64,000 nt of DNA. Source: Sarcocystis neurona. Lineage: Eukaryota > Apicomplexa > Conoidasida > Eucoccidiorida > Sarcocystidae. Shown here in pieces: positions 1 through 19,760 of this stretch (the first letter of the stretch is position 1; each line of letters starts with the position of its first letter). The DNA is taken from NCBI GenBank assembly GCA_000727475.1, contig KL647310.1, forward strand, positions 310,001 to 374,000, written 5' to 3'. Below the pieces are notes generated by a model. It had not been told where the DNA came from and did no database searches. It saw nothing but the letters and a program-made list of their open reading frames with translations. The position numbers were made by a program, and so were the translations under genes.

Positions 1-9553
<9,553 letters not shown>

Positions 9554-9559
9554 ACAAAC

Positions 9560-11060
9560 AAATTTTAACAGTCGTCGTTCCCGTTCCTTACATTCAGGCA
9601 GACGCCAGTTTTAACTTGTTGTTTTGTGTGCGATCTTTCTAAGAACTTGTGAAAGAGCCGAATGATATACTTTAGACAAGATGTGTGTATATTCTTGGGC
9701 ATTAGTCGCGACTTCTGCCGCTTCTTTTGTCGTGCTTCTTGGTTGCAAACCACTACAGCTCTTCCGCTTCAGTTCTGCTGCTTTCCGCGTATCGCACGAC
9801 AACGCGATATCGCCTCCTCAGCCCCGTTTTTTTGCGCTGCTCGTCCCTCAGTATTCCACCTCCTGGACATGCGCGTCGCTCTCTCGCTGCGGGAGACAGA
9901 CATAAACAACAGCGATAGAGGCAGCCTACGGATAAATCACTTCCGAAAGACACGATTTTCGTACATGTTTCGCTTCTGCCGTCAGTGTCACTGGATAAAA
10001 GCGATAGATATACACTTAAAGTGTACAAGGGTATATCCTGTACACGTGCACACGTGCACGTGTGCACGTGGGCGGATAGATTTTTGTGTGTGGGCGTGTG
10101 TGTGTATACGTGTATTGATTTTGCGGAACAAAGCCAGTAACATTCCCCGGTGGGGAGAGATTGACAAAGGACGAGAAAAAGAAAGGATGAAGTGCCCAAG
10201 AATGGTCTTTCCAGCGAGAGAGCGACGAAGGGGAAAACCGATCTGCCTGTTGCCACCGTGAATCACAGAACTGAAGAGAATCAACAATATGTCATCACAG
10301 ATGTGTCGAGATTCCTAAAAGTGCACTCCTGGTGAGAAGTGAATATGACCTTGTAACGCAGCATTCGGGAGTAGGCGAGTTGTATTTCTGTGGTGCACAC
10401 GCGTCCCACGAGGAACGTAGACGCTTCTGCTTGATGTAAACTTACACGAACGTTATTGTGGATACACAACTAATACACCCCTATAACTCTATGTACACGT
10501 GTACGTGAGGCGTCCATTCACAGCAATTCAAAAAAGCGACATTTTTTCCCGGTGTGGTATGAAGGAAGAATAAGAGCTTACAGTACGTTAGGTGCTGTCT
10601 AGGTACGATACCTTCAGATGCACGCGCAGCATCAGAAAAATGTTCTTTGACATTCACAATGATTATGTGCAAGATAACTTAAGTAGTGGTGCGTAGCATT
10701 ACACGTGTACACGTATCACTGTCTTTACATGCAACACTAAGGTGTGTGTATGTCAAACATGCTTCACAGCAAGGCTGGGGCCTCGCACTGAGAGAAAGGG
10801 TAAAAGCGGCGACTCGGTGAGTTCGTGTTTATCCGAAAGCTTCCCTCGGTACGAATGCAGAAACGGCAAAGGTCTGCTACTGTTCATGGGTTTTCTTGGG
10901 AAAAAAGTGACTCGGACGACCTTGGAGAAGAAAAGTGTGTAATCGAATTACGCGCGATCCATGCAATCCAAAAAAGAATAAAAGTGGACAGAGATGCAGT
11001 GCGTATCCTAATCTCATAATCTTCACACTGAGCAACAGGGCAGTCTCAGGACACAAGAAA
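9560..11060. other. Repeat-poor stretch with no assigned gene
   Basis: Unlike its flanks this stretch has few CAG/CTG runs. A + frame (9662-10261, 199 codons) and a minus frame (9753-10256, 167 codons) overlap, and neither shows a recognisable domain. It should include the 3' UTR of the RBBP4-like gene. A 28-bp palindrome lies at 10043-10070. Confidence 0.5.
10043..10070. repeat. 28-bp perfect palindrome of CACGTG/GTGCAC units
   Basis: The 28 bases equal their own reverse complement exactly, centred between 10056 and 10057. The core alternates CACGTG hexamers with GCAC and GTGC spacers. It could extrude as a cruciform or bind a CACGTG-recognising factor. No function can be shown from sequence. 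Confidence 0.85.
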
Positions 11061-11080
11061 CTGGTCAGCGAATGTGCGTC

Positions 11081-11323
11081 TTATCTCTCGCGTAGTAGGG
11101 ACCGAAAAAACACTTCTTTACTCATGGGGAATATTATGCCGCGCACCGTCCTGGCGACTTGCTGCTGCTGCTCCCGGCTGCGGCATGTCGTGTTTATTGC
11201 CCGATGTCCCTTAGCAGGACTCCGCCCGAGCGAAATATATCGATCTTTGGTGTACGACTGCAGCTGCTGCTCATAGTGACACAGCCAGCAGCGCAGGAAG
11301 CCTATGCGTAGCAGGTAGCGTGT
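11081..11323 (-). CDS. Candidate C-terminal exon, unknown protein
   Basis: On the minus strand a ttttattag acceptor at 11324-11332 opens an 80-codon frame ending at TAA (11083-11081). The translation is mixed-composition and basic, including HYEQQLQSYTKDRYISLGR, KGHRAINTTCRSREQQQ and IIFPMSKEVFFRSLL, unlike repeat artefacts. No family recognised. Just upstream on the same strand another open frame (11302-11670) carries KLGIRVGTPIRRFI and could be the preceding exon. If so, the joining intron is very short or the two are split by a frameshift. Could also be chance. Confidence 0.33.
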   Translation of the reverse strand, partial: TRYLLRIGFLRCWLCHYEQQLQSYTKDRYISLGRSPAKGHRAINTTCRSREQQQQVARTVRGIIFPMSKEVFFRSLLRER

Positions 11324-11683
11324 CTAATAAAACGTCTAATGGGAGTGCCGACTCTTATACCGAGTTTGTGGCTGCTGTCAAGCGCACGCGACGTAAGAGC
11401 TGTTACTCCCCGATAGGGAGTTACACCTGCTTTCGGGTGAAGCCGGCGTAGGGCTGCTGCTATGTGGAACACGAAGAAGAGCGTACTAATGGGGGGTGAG
11501 TGTATCCTGCGTCTTTCTGCTCCTGTGTGAAGTTGTGGACACCGCAACACGCGATACTGTTCAAAATTATCCGCTGAAGATGCCGGGTGTTCCAGGTGGC
11601 TGGTGGTGGTTGGTGTGGCCTTCCTGAGGCTGACAGCAGTGTTAGGAGTAATAGTAATAGTGATCATCATAGAGGGAGCAGTA

Positions 11684-12511
11684 CTACAACGACAGCTGCA
11701 ATACTAAAAGCCCCAGCATTAGTAGCAGTATATCGTTATGGATTGGCAGGCTAGTAAAGCTTGTGCGAGATACCGACCAGAAGAGCCGCGTCACGAGTGC
11801 AAATGCGTAACATTTGCAAGGAGTGGAGGAGTGGCAACTCAGGAAGGCGAAGATGCAGACACGAGCGAAGAGGACACTAGTGACAGTAGTAACCGAAGAA
11901 GGTGCAGACGCGCTCATCGCACACGTATCAGAGATACGTACCTGCACTTGTTGTCGAGGCATTAATACGTAATCATATGCTCACTACGATTACAGCGACG
12001 GTAACGCATACAGCAGCTCTGTTCGCAGGGGAATGAGAGTGACACTTAATACTGTGAGCAGTCGTGGTAGTGAGAGTACTACAGACAGAACGGGTAGAGG
12101 CATAAGGGGGTGGGATACAGGTAGTGGTAATGGTTGTACCGCTCGTGGAAAATGTAAACAGAAGGGTGGTGCAAGTAGTAATTGTAGTGACTGTGTCACA
12201 AGTAGCACGTGTAATGACTGTGTCAATTCGACGACAGCTTGCGCGACCGGGAGGACTGGCATGACAACGAGATCTCGAGGTGCAGTAGATCGAAAGTTGC
12301 CCTCCATGTTCCTTCCAGCTCTTTTTACTGGTTCAGCAGCAATAACTGCTGGAGCCAGAAATCTTGCTTTTTTAAAAGACAGTCTATTTTCGAAAGTAGT
12401 CAACTGGTAGTACTTGTACCGGACGGAAGGAGTGCAGCGGCTTTGTCGAAGCGGTATGTATACTATGTTGAGTGTGGTAGCTTCTCCACAATAGTGGCGG
12501 CAGCACTGCAA
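11684..12511. other. Decayed trinucleotide region, strand and coding status unclear
   Basis: AGTAGT, GTAGTG and TAATAG runs resemble CAG repeats that have accumulated C-to-T changes. Two + frames (11738-11965, reading MDWQASKACARYRPEE at its start, and 12033-12410, Cys/Ser-rich then hydrophobic) overlap two minus frames (11684-11962 and 11990-12511). None has a recognisable domain. At about 12189-12230 the 13-base phrase TGACTGTGTCA(A/C)A recurs. I call no gene. Confidence 0.35.
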
Positions 12512-12875
12512 GCGGCACGAACGGATGTCTGGCCGCTCCGTGGGGGTGACTTTTACTATCTGTTCGCGACTGTTTTCGTCATCCAGAAGAAATTTGTTAC
12601 AGCGGTAACGGGAGGACGGAGGAGGACCAACAGGAAAAGCGGAAGAAGAGCAAGCAGTTCACTATGCGTCTCTTATCGTCCTCTGCAGTGTTATTCCTCT
12701 GAAAGCAACTGAATAGGAAAAAGAGTAATAATCCTTGATGTTGTGGGCGCTGCCATACGAGTGACAGGTCAAGAATCCGCACGCTTCACAGAGGTACTGT
12801 TGTCGGTAAAGCTGTTGTAATTGCCGTGAAGCAGTGTTAGTAGTTGTCGGATAAAGCGTGAAGCTCCTCCTATCC

Positions 12876-12992
12876 TGCCAGGCATTCGTCTACGTGAAAA
12901 TTCATCTCCCCCTCCAGCGCTTCCTTTCTCCAGAAGAACTCGCCACCTGCGTTCTCAAGCGCGTCATTCGTGTGCTACATACACACAGGTAA
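12876..12992 (+). CDS. Candidate terminal exon, unknown protein
   Basis: After a tcctgccag acceptor a + strand frame reads AFVYVKIHLPLQRFLSPEEL and then helical sequence (ATCVLKRVIRVLHTH) before TAA. The mix of residues is unlike the surrounding repeats. No upstream exon was found, so the gene it would belong to is unknown. A GTAATG donor overlaps the stop, so it could also be an internal exon. Confidence 0.3.
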   Translation, partial: CQAFVYVKIHLPLQRFLSPEELATCVLKRVIRVLHTHR

Positions 12993-13099
12993 TGCACAAG
13001 ACGGTGTACACACGTACGTGGATTAGATAAATCTTATATTGAGACAGAGTAGCTGCTGACTCAGCGTCAGAAGCCCTCCATCGAGCGGCGGCGTCTCTA

Positions 13100-14640
13100 C
13101 TTCTGACCCATAGTGACACGCGCTGCAGGACAGCAGCAGCGGGCGGGCAGCAACAGCAGCAGCCGCCGCGCGAGCAATGTAGACACACGTGGCGGTTCTC
13201 TCTCTTGCCGTCGGTTGTTGAACTCGAGTGGCGTGGAGGGGGGGCCCCTCCTGTGTAGCTTTCGTCTTTGGTCCGAGACACGTGTTCTTCATTTACCAGC
13301 ATCAAGCAAATGCACTCCTCTCCCTTCTTCTACTAATAAAAGTTTTCAGAATATCCTTTTCCGTCCGACGACGACCCAGCGCCGCGGCGCCGCCGCCACT
13401 GTTGCTGCCGCTGCTGCAGTGCTGCGGCGACAAAGACTTCCTCCTGCTCATGCTGCGACGACTGATGCTGCTCTTGCAAGCGCGATGGTTGATGCTGCTG
13501 CGGTTGTTGGTGCTGTGGCTGCTTGTGCTGCTGTGATGCGCCTGTTGAAAGTAGCGAGCGGTGTGGAAACGCAGCGGGTGCTACTGCTCCGCCTTCAAAT
13601 CTCCATCGTACACCGCGCGGCCTCACTCACACGTGCGCATCGCTCTGCCTCGGGCTGCTCCTCGCGTTTCTTGTGCTGTAGTTTCGCAGCAGCTGGAACA
13701 CCAGCAGCCCTTTATATATTTCCGTGCTTTTTCCTCTTCTTGTTGAGTTTTTTACACGCTGCGCGTGGTTAGCAGTCGCGGCAGAAGCAGCCAGCGGTTC
13801 GTTCACGTCCCTCAAGTACGAGACACAGCCTTTTTGCCGCGCCCTGTTGCGCGCCCTCCCGTTATGAACCGCTTGGGTGGTATCTGTCTGTACAGCACAC
13901 GCCACTATGACGCGCCGCAACACGGAAGACACTTTGTGCAACCTAAATGGCGCGAACCTCTAACGAGGGGAGCCGGTCTGGTTCCTTCCTGCCGAGTTCC
14001 AACATCCATAGCACCGCTGCCGCTGCCACTGTCCCGCCGCACCGCCCTCTGCCGCCTAGGCAGAAGCCCTGGCTGCAGTGCGTTCCCAGCATCTGGTAAG
14101 AAGGTTGCTGCCACTTAGGTATGAGCTGCTGCTCTGCCCACTGCGGCTGGTCCTCCGTCTGCTCCGTACCTCCGCCGCAGCCGCTGCTCCAGCCTGTGCT
14201 GCTGGTGCTCTTCAGCACTCCACTGGTCATCCTCACAGCCCGCACGCCGGCGTCGGGTGACGCACTTCTGCGCTACGTTGATGCTGCTGTAGCCGCGATC
14301 CTGGGCGACTGGCCGTGCTGTTCGTTACCGACTAGCTGCAGCGGTCCACCTGTTAGAGCTACAACCGTCCATACGTACTTGCTGCTGCAGCGGAGGTGCG
14401 TCGTGAGTAGGGCACCCACCGGCAGCAGCAGCAGAAGCACCACCACCTACGCTGGTGTCTTTTGTACGGAGGTTCGCTTCAGGCGGTTGGAGGCAGCTGC
14501 TGTTGCCACGACAAGGCTGCTGCTAGCAGCTGCGGCGACGTCACGAGCACACTTCTTCTGTAGTATATGATGCAGCACGTTGAATCATTCTGTGCCTGTC
14601 TCTGCTTCTGTGAAAGTCTGCGCCAGACACCGCCTCTTCT
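13100..14640. other. Mixed intergenic or 5' region ahead of the kinase gene
   Basis: Contains a CTG block at about 13380-13530 and shorter CAG/CTG runs. A + frame (13765-14118) includes MNRLGGICLYSTRHYDAPQ and may be an upstream exon of the kinase gene, but no splice chain supports it. It probably holds the kinase promoter and 5' UTR. No core promoter motif could be identified. Confidence 0.4.
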
Positions 14641-14689
14641 GAGCATCTTCGACGGCAGTCCAGCAGCACTGCGGACAACTTAGCGGCCA

Positions 14690-17600
14690 CTTACAGCAGC
14701 AGGACCAGCTGGAAAGTCTCCCGAACACCAGCAGCATGAACCACTTCAGTAGCAGCAGCATCATGAACAGCTCCTGCAGCAGCAGCAGGGAGGACTGCAA
14801 CAGCGACAAAAAGGACACCAGCACCGGCCACAGCAGCGGCCAGCGCTCCACAACGCGCAGGAACGTGCGGAACTGCAGTAGCAGGCAGGTCAGAGGACCC
14901 AGCGACCAGCGGAGACAAAGCGGCAGCAACCGTAGCAACAGCAGCGGCAGGCGCACTGGGAAGCGAACCAGGAGCAGCAGGCAGCGAGACAGAAGCAGCT
15001 GCAACAATCTGTGCACGAGGAGGAGGAGCAACACAGGTCTGTGGAATACTACAAAGGACAGCAGCAGTAACAGTAGCAGCAGCAGCAGTTCACAATGCCA
15101 CGCCGCGGTCTCGAAGGTCAGCAACGGCCCTTTCCCCAGCAGCACGGGCAGCAGCAGACTCTGCAACGGCAGCAACAACAGCGAGATCGCCAGCAGCAGC
15201 AGCAGGGGCCGCCGGAGCTGGAGAGCGGCGGCCCGCGGCAGCGGCAACCCTTGCGGCTTTCCGCAGAGACGGCATCGCAAAAGAAGCAGCAACAGCAGCC
15301 TCAGACGCAGTAATATGATGCCTCTCTCAAGTACAAGACAAAGGCCACTCCCACAGGCTGACTTGTGTGATGCTGCTGCAGCTCGTGAATTACCAGTGGC
15401 CCCTCTCCGACTGGGTGACTGCTCGAGTACTGGCAATGCTGCTGCGCATCGGCAGCAGCAGCGCAGAGCAGAGGGAGCTGCGAGAGGAGCAGCTGCTTCA
15501 GCCCAGGAGGTAGGACGTCAACGTCCGCTGGACGGGAGCGCAGCAGACGTCGTCGAGTCCTTCCTCTCGGCAACTGGAACAGACGACTTTTCTTCGTCGC
15601 GGCAGCAGCAGCAGATGCAGTCGCTCGCGCTTCCGGGAATGGGGCAAAACCAGGGCTGTCACCCCGCGCACCAGCAGCAGCGAGAGATGTTGCACCGGAC
15701 GTTGCAAACGAAGGAGCAGCAGATGGAGCGGCAGACATCCGAGCAGGGGGGACAACAGCAGCAGCACGAACGGCTGCAACACGAACAGCGGTCACTCTCG
15801 TACGTGACGCACCACCAGCAGGACCCACAGCAGCAACACCAACGGCAACAACAGGGACTCGATGCGCAGCAGGTACTTTGGGCGCAAGCCAGTCTGCAGC
15901 AGCAACGGGGAGAAGTAGGAGCGGGAGGGGAGGGTTTGGGAAGACAGGAGTGCAGCCGGAGGAGCCAGCCGCAGGTGCAACGGATGCAGCAGCAGGAGTA
16001 CGGGACGACGCTGCAAGCCAAGTTCTTGGCAGCGGAGCAGCTCGAGGTCATACGCACCTTCTTAGAAAGTCTTGCAGAATCTCCTGCAGCAGCAGCAGGG
16101 GCGGAGTCAAGAGCAGCAGGAACAGAAGCAGCGGCGGCAGCCAGAACAGCAGCACTAGGAGGCGCCGCAGCAGGTGCAACAGCTGACGAGGATGCAGCCG
16201 CAAGGGGAGCGGCAGGAAGAGGGGGACCAAGGGATCGACTGCGAGGGATAGAAGCAGCGGCAGGAGAAGAGAGAGCAATCCTGGCAGCAGGACACGCAGC
16301 GGCAGGCACAAGAGCGCTGATTACTGCGATCGAGGCAGCAACACTTGAGAGAACGGGATTTCCGCTGGTCACTGTGGAGAGGAGGGGTAACGGGCAGAGT
16401 ACGAGCAGCAGCAGCAGCAGCCGCAGCGGGAGGCCGCCGTGGAAGAGCAGCAGCGGTGAGAGCTGCAGGGGTCGGTCTTCCGTTGCTGCTGATCGTCTGC
16501 TGATGCTGCAGCAGGAAGAAGCGAGGCTGATTCTGGCTGCCGCTAGCTACGCGAAGCTGGAGCAGGCTGCCTATTGCGCTGTCAAAGCTGCTGCTGCGCT
16601 TCCTGCAGCAGCGCTGGTGCTTCCGAGCGACAGCAGCAGCAGCTTGGGGTCTACCGCCGCATGCAGCAGCTGCAGCACCTGCAGTGGCACCAGCTCCCCA
16701 AGCAGACGCGCCCTGCAGGAACTCCTCACTTACCATCGCCAGCAGCGTCGATACAAGGGCCTGCACCTACATCGGCACCACCCCACGCCGCAGCAACAGT
16801 CTTCTACACTGCTGCACGAACAGCAACAGCAGCACCGGACGCCACAGCAGCGTGAGCGACCGTACGTCTTAATTCATTTACCCTGCCAGCAGCGCCCACA
16901 GCGCCTGTCGCAGCAACAGCAGAACTGCGGCCGCCTGCCTCAGCAGCAGGGACTGCTGGGTCTTCAGGAGGAAGAAGAGAACGCGAACAATGAGAGGCTA
17001 CTGCTGCAGCACGCCCAGCTCACGGCTGCGCTGCACCTGGCAGCCAGCGCAGAGCCAGGAAGAGCGGAAGGCCCCTGCGGAGAAAGCAGCTTCGTGCGCA
17101 GCAGCTGCTGCTGCTGCGAGCAGGTGGGAGGATCCCCGCAGCAGCGTGGCAGGGCAAGGACACACCAGGTGACCACAGCTGCAGTGTATCCGCAGCATAC
17201 TGGGGGAGAAGAGCCACTGCGGGGGAGCGAGCAGAGACAGGAGGTGCCTTTTGACGCTGCAGCTTTGCAGCAGCCAGTGGCAGAACCCCACATGCGGCAG
17301 CAGCACCTAAACCAGCGGCAGCAGCAGCAGCAGCAGCAGCACGAGAGGCTGTACGGAAGTGCCAGTCAGCGGCCGGCAACACGCCCGCAGCTGCCAGCGG
17401 CGCCGCAGGCGCAGCTGGAGCCGGCGACATCGCAACAACAACAGCTACTACAGGTTGTGCTGCAGCCAATGCAGCAGCGGCAACAGCAGCAGGAGGAGGA
17501 GGAGCAACAGCAGCCACATCACAGGGGGGTGGAATACGGGAACCTCGTCGAAAGCCCGCCGCACCGCCGTGGGTCTTGGCTCCACGAGACAGCAGAGCAG

Positions 17601-19760
17601 CCAGTCCCATGTGTTCTATACTACAAGAGAGGCGAGGAAGGTGGAGCGCAGACTGCCGTAGGGGGTGGCGGCGCTGCAGGAACAACAGCAGATGCGTTTC
17701 CGACTTTACTCCTGCAAGGCGGGAGACGACACCCGCATGCAGCCAGCCTCATCCTCACCCCCTGTTCCAGCCCTTCCCGCAGACTCGAGCAGCGACACGT
17801 GCAGCAGCAGCAGCAGAAGCATCTCGCGGAGAAGGAGATGAAGGAGGCGGAGAACAAGCAGCAGCAGGAGCCAGGAAAGCCTCTCAGACAGGAGGCTGAG
17901 GAAAGGGAGCGGCAACAGCAACAGCAAGCAAGACAGCTGAGATTAGGAGAGAAGGTGCAGTCGCTGCTGCAACAAATACGCGTAGACACCGAGCGACAGC
18001 GGCACGTGAGACTGCAGCAGCAGCAGCTGAGACTGCAGCTGCAGAAGCAACAGGACGCAGTGCCAGCAGCTGCAGCCTTCGTAATGGAACGTCTCTCTGC
18101 TGCCGCTGCTGCTGCCAGTGACGACCACTGGGGCGGACAGGCCAGAGCTGCTGCAGCCTTTGCAGCTGCGTCTGCTGCTGCTGTTGCCGCTGGTGTCTCT
18201 GCTGCTGGTGTTGTTCCGGGCTCAACAGGAGAAGCACCGATCGGCAGAACAAGTGCTGCTGCAACCAAAGCTGCGCCCACAGGCGCTGCCGCGGTAACAG
18301 GAGGCGGAGAAGCAGCAGCAGGGGGAGGGCGCAGGGACACTGGCGCTGTGCCGGAGAGGGCAGACCAGCAGCAAGACGGGGCGCAGTTGGTGCGACCTCT
18401 CTATCCTCAGCAGCAGCATGTGAGGGACACAGAAGCGATGCAAGGTGCCTTTCCCATTCTCACAAAGGCGGCCGATGTCACTAGTCCTGCTGCTGCTCCT
18501 CCTCCTATTGCTGGCCCGGCTGTTGCTGCTGCTCCTGCTGTTGTTGATCCTGCCGTTGGGACGTCTGCTATAGGTGTGCCCTTTGCTGCTTTTGCTGCTG
18601 CTGTTGCTACTGAGGCTAGCGGTGGTGCTTCCGCTGCTGCTGCTGCCACAGCAGCTCGCACAGGGCGTGCGCCTGCAGCTGCGCGTCGGCCTTCGCAGCT
18701 GCAGCGGTGGAGAGAGGAACAGCACTTGCAGCGAAGAGAACAGCAGCGGTGGCGAGAAGGAGGACGGAGGAAAGAACCGCAGCAGCAGCAGCAGCGAGAG
18801 CAGATGACACAGGAGCTGTCGCGCCGCGTGCTGCAGCAGCGGCACCAGCAGCAAATGCAGGGTCTGCCTCAGCTGCAGCCCGCGTATCACCAGCTGCCGC
18901 AGCAGCAGCAGCCAATCTTCCGAATTACGCTGCAGCGGCAACACGAACACCAACAGCAGCAGCATCGTTTCCACGGCCCGCACCGCCAGCTGCAGTGGCA
19001 TCACTCTCACCAGGAGCAGCAGCAGCAGCAGCTCACGCACCTGCAGCAGCAGCCCGGGCAGATGCAGCCCTCCCTTCCGCCTCGCCCACGGCGTCATCTC
19101 CACCACCAGGGGCGCGGTTGCGAGCAGCTGCAGCAGAGGCGGCAGCAGCAGCAGCAACGGCATTACATGCAGCAGCAGTATTATTTTCAAGGCCACCCCC
19201 TCCACTTAGTGCAGCAGCAGCAACGGGAGCAGTCTCAGGAGCACCTGCAAAGAGAGCAGCAACAGCGACAGCAACAGCAGGACGAACAACAGCAGCAGCC
19301 CGTGATACTACCTCTCTCTCTTCAAAAGGACCAACTGAATCCCGGTGTTTCCACGTCAGCAGAAATTATCGGCTGCTTTCTCGACCCCACCGCACCCGGG
19401 GCGCAACAGCGCGCGGCCGCTCCGCAGCCGTGCGTTGTCGTGAATACTGCTGCTGTTGCTGCTGCGGCTGCTGCTGCTTCTGCTGCTGCTGCCGCTGTGG
19501 GCAGTGCTTCAACGTATGCTCCAGCACTTGCCGGCGGTGGCAGTCTTCTTCGAGGTGCTGCTGGTGCCGTTCCTTCTCCTCCTCCTTATTCTCCTCCTGC
19601 AGCTGTCCTCGGCGCTGCTGCTGCCCCCCGTCCACCTCCCCCTCCTCCTCCTCTTCCCGCAGCACCGACTGTCGTTGCTGCTGCTGCTGTTGCGGGTGGT
19701 CAACCTGAAAAAGCAGCAGCGCTGGTGCAGCGTCCCTTTGCACCGGGAGAAGAAGCAGCA
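14690..19760 (+). repeat. CAG/GCA/CTG arrays inside the first kinase exon
   Basis: Dense imperfect trinucleotide runs, CAG-type over most of the exon but CTG/GCT-type at about 18090-18640 and 19440-19690. The frame stays open throughout, so the change of repeat orientation turns poly-Gln into poly-Ala within one protein. Between repeats are short non-repetitive islands such as AEQLEVIRTFLESL (near 16035). Confidence 0.85.

Noticed and set aside
13765..14118. 117-codon + frame as a separate gene
   Set aside because: It has a plausible centre but no homology, splice partner or isolation from the kinase 5' region. Mentioned only as a possible upstream exon.
14690..15315. Reassignment of TAG/TAA to glutamine
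   Set aside because: Recognised genes here end normally at TAG, TAA or TGA (kinase TAG, RBBP4-like TAA, giant gene TGA). Stops in the Gln frame are better explained by repeat decay or the wrong frame.
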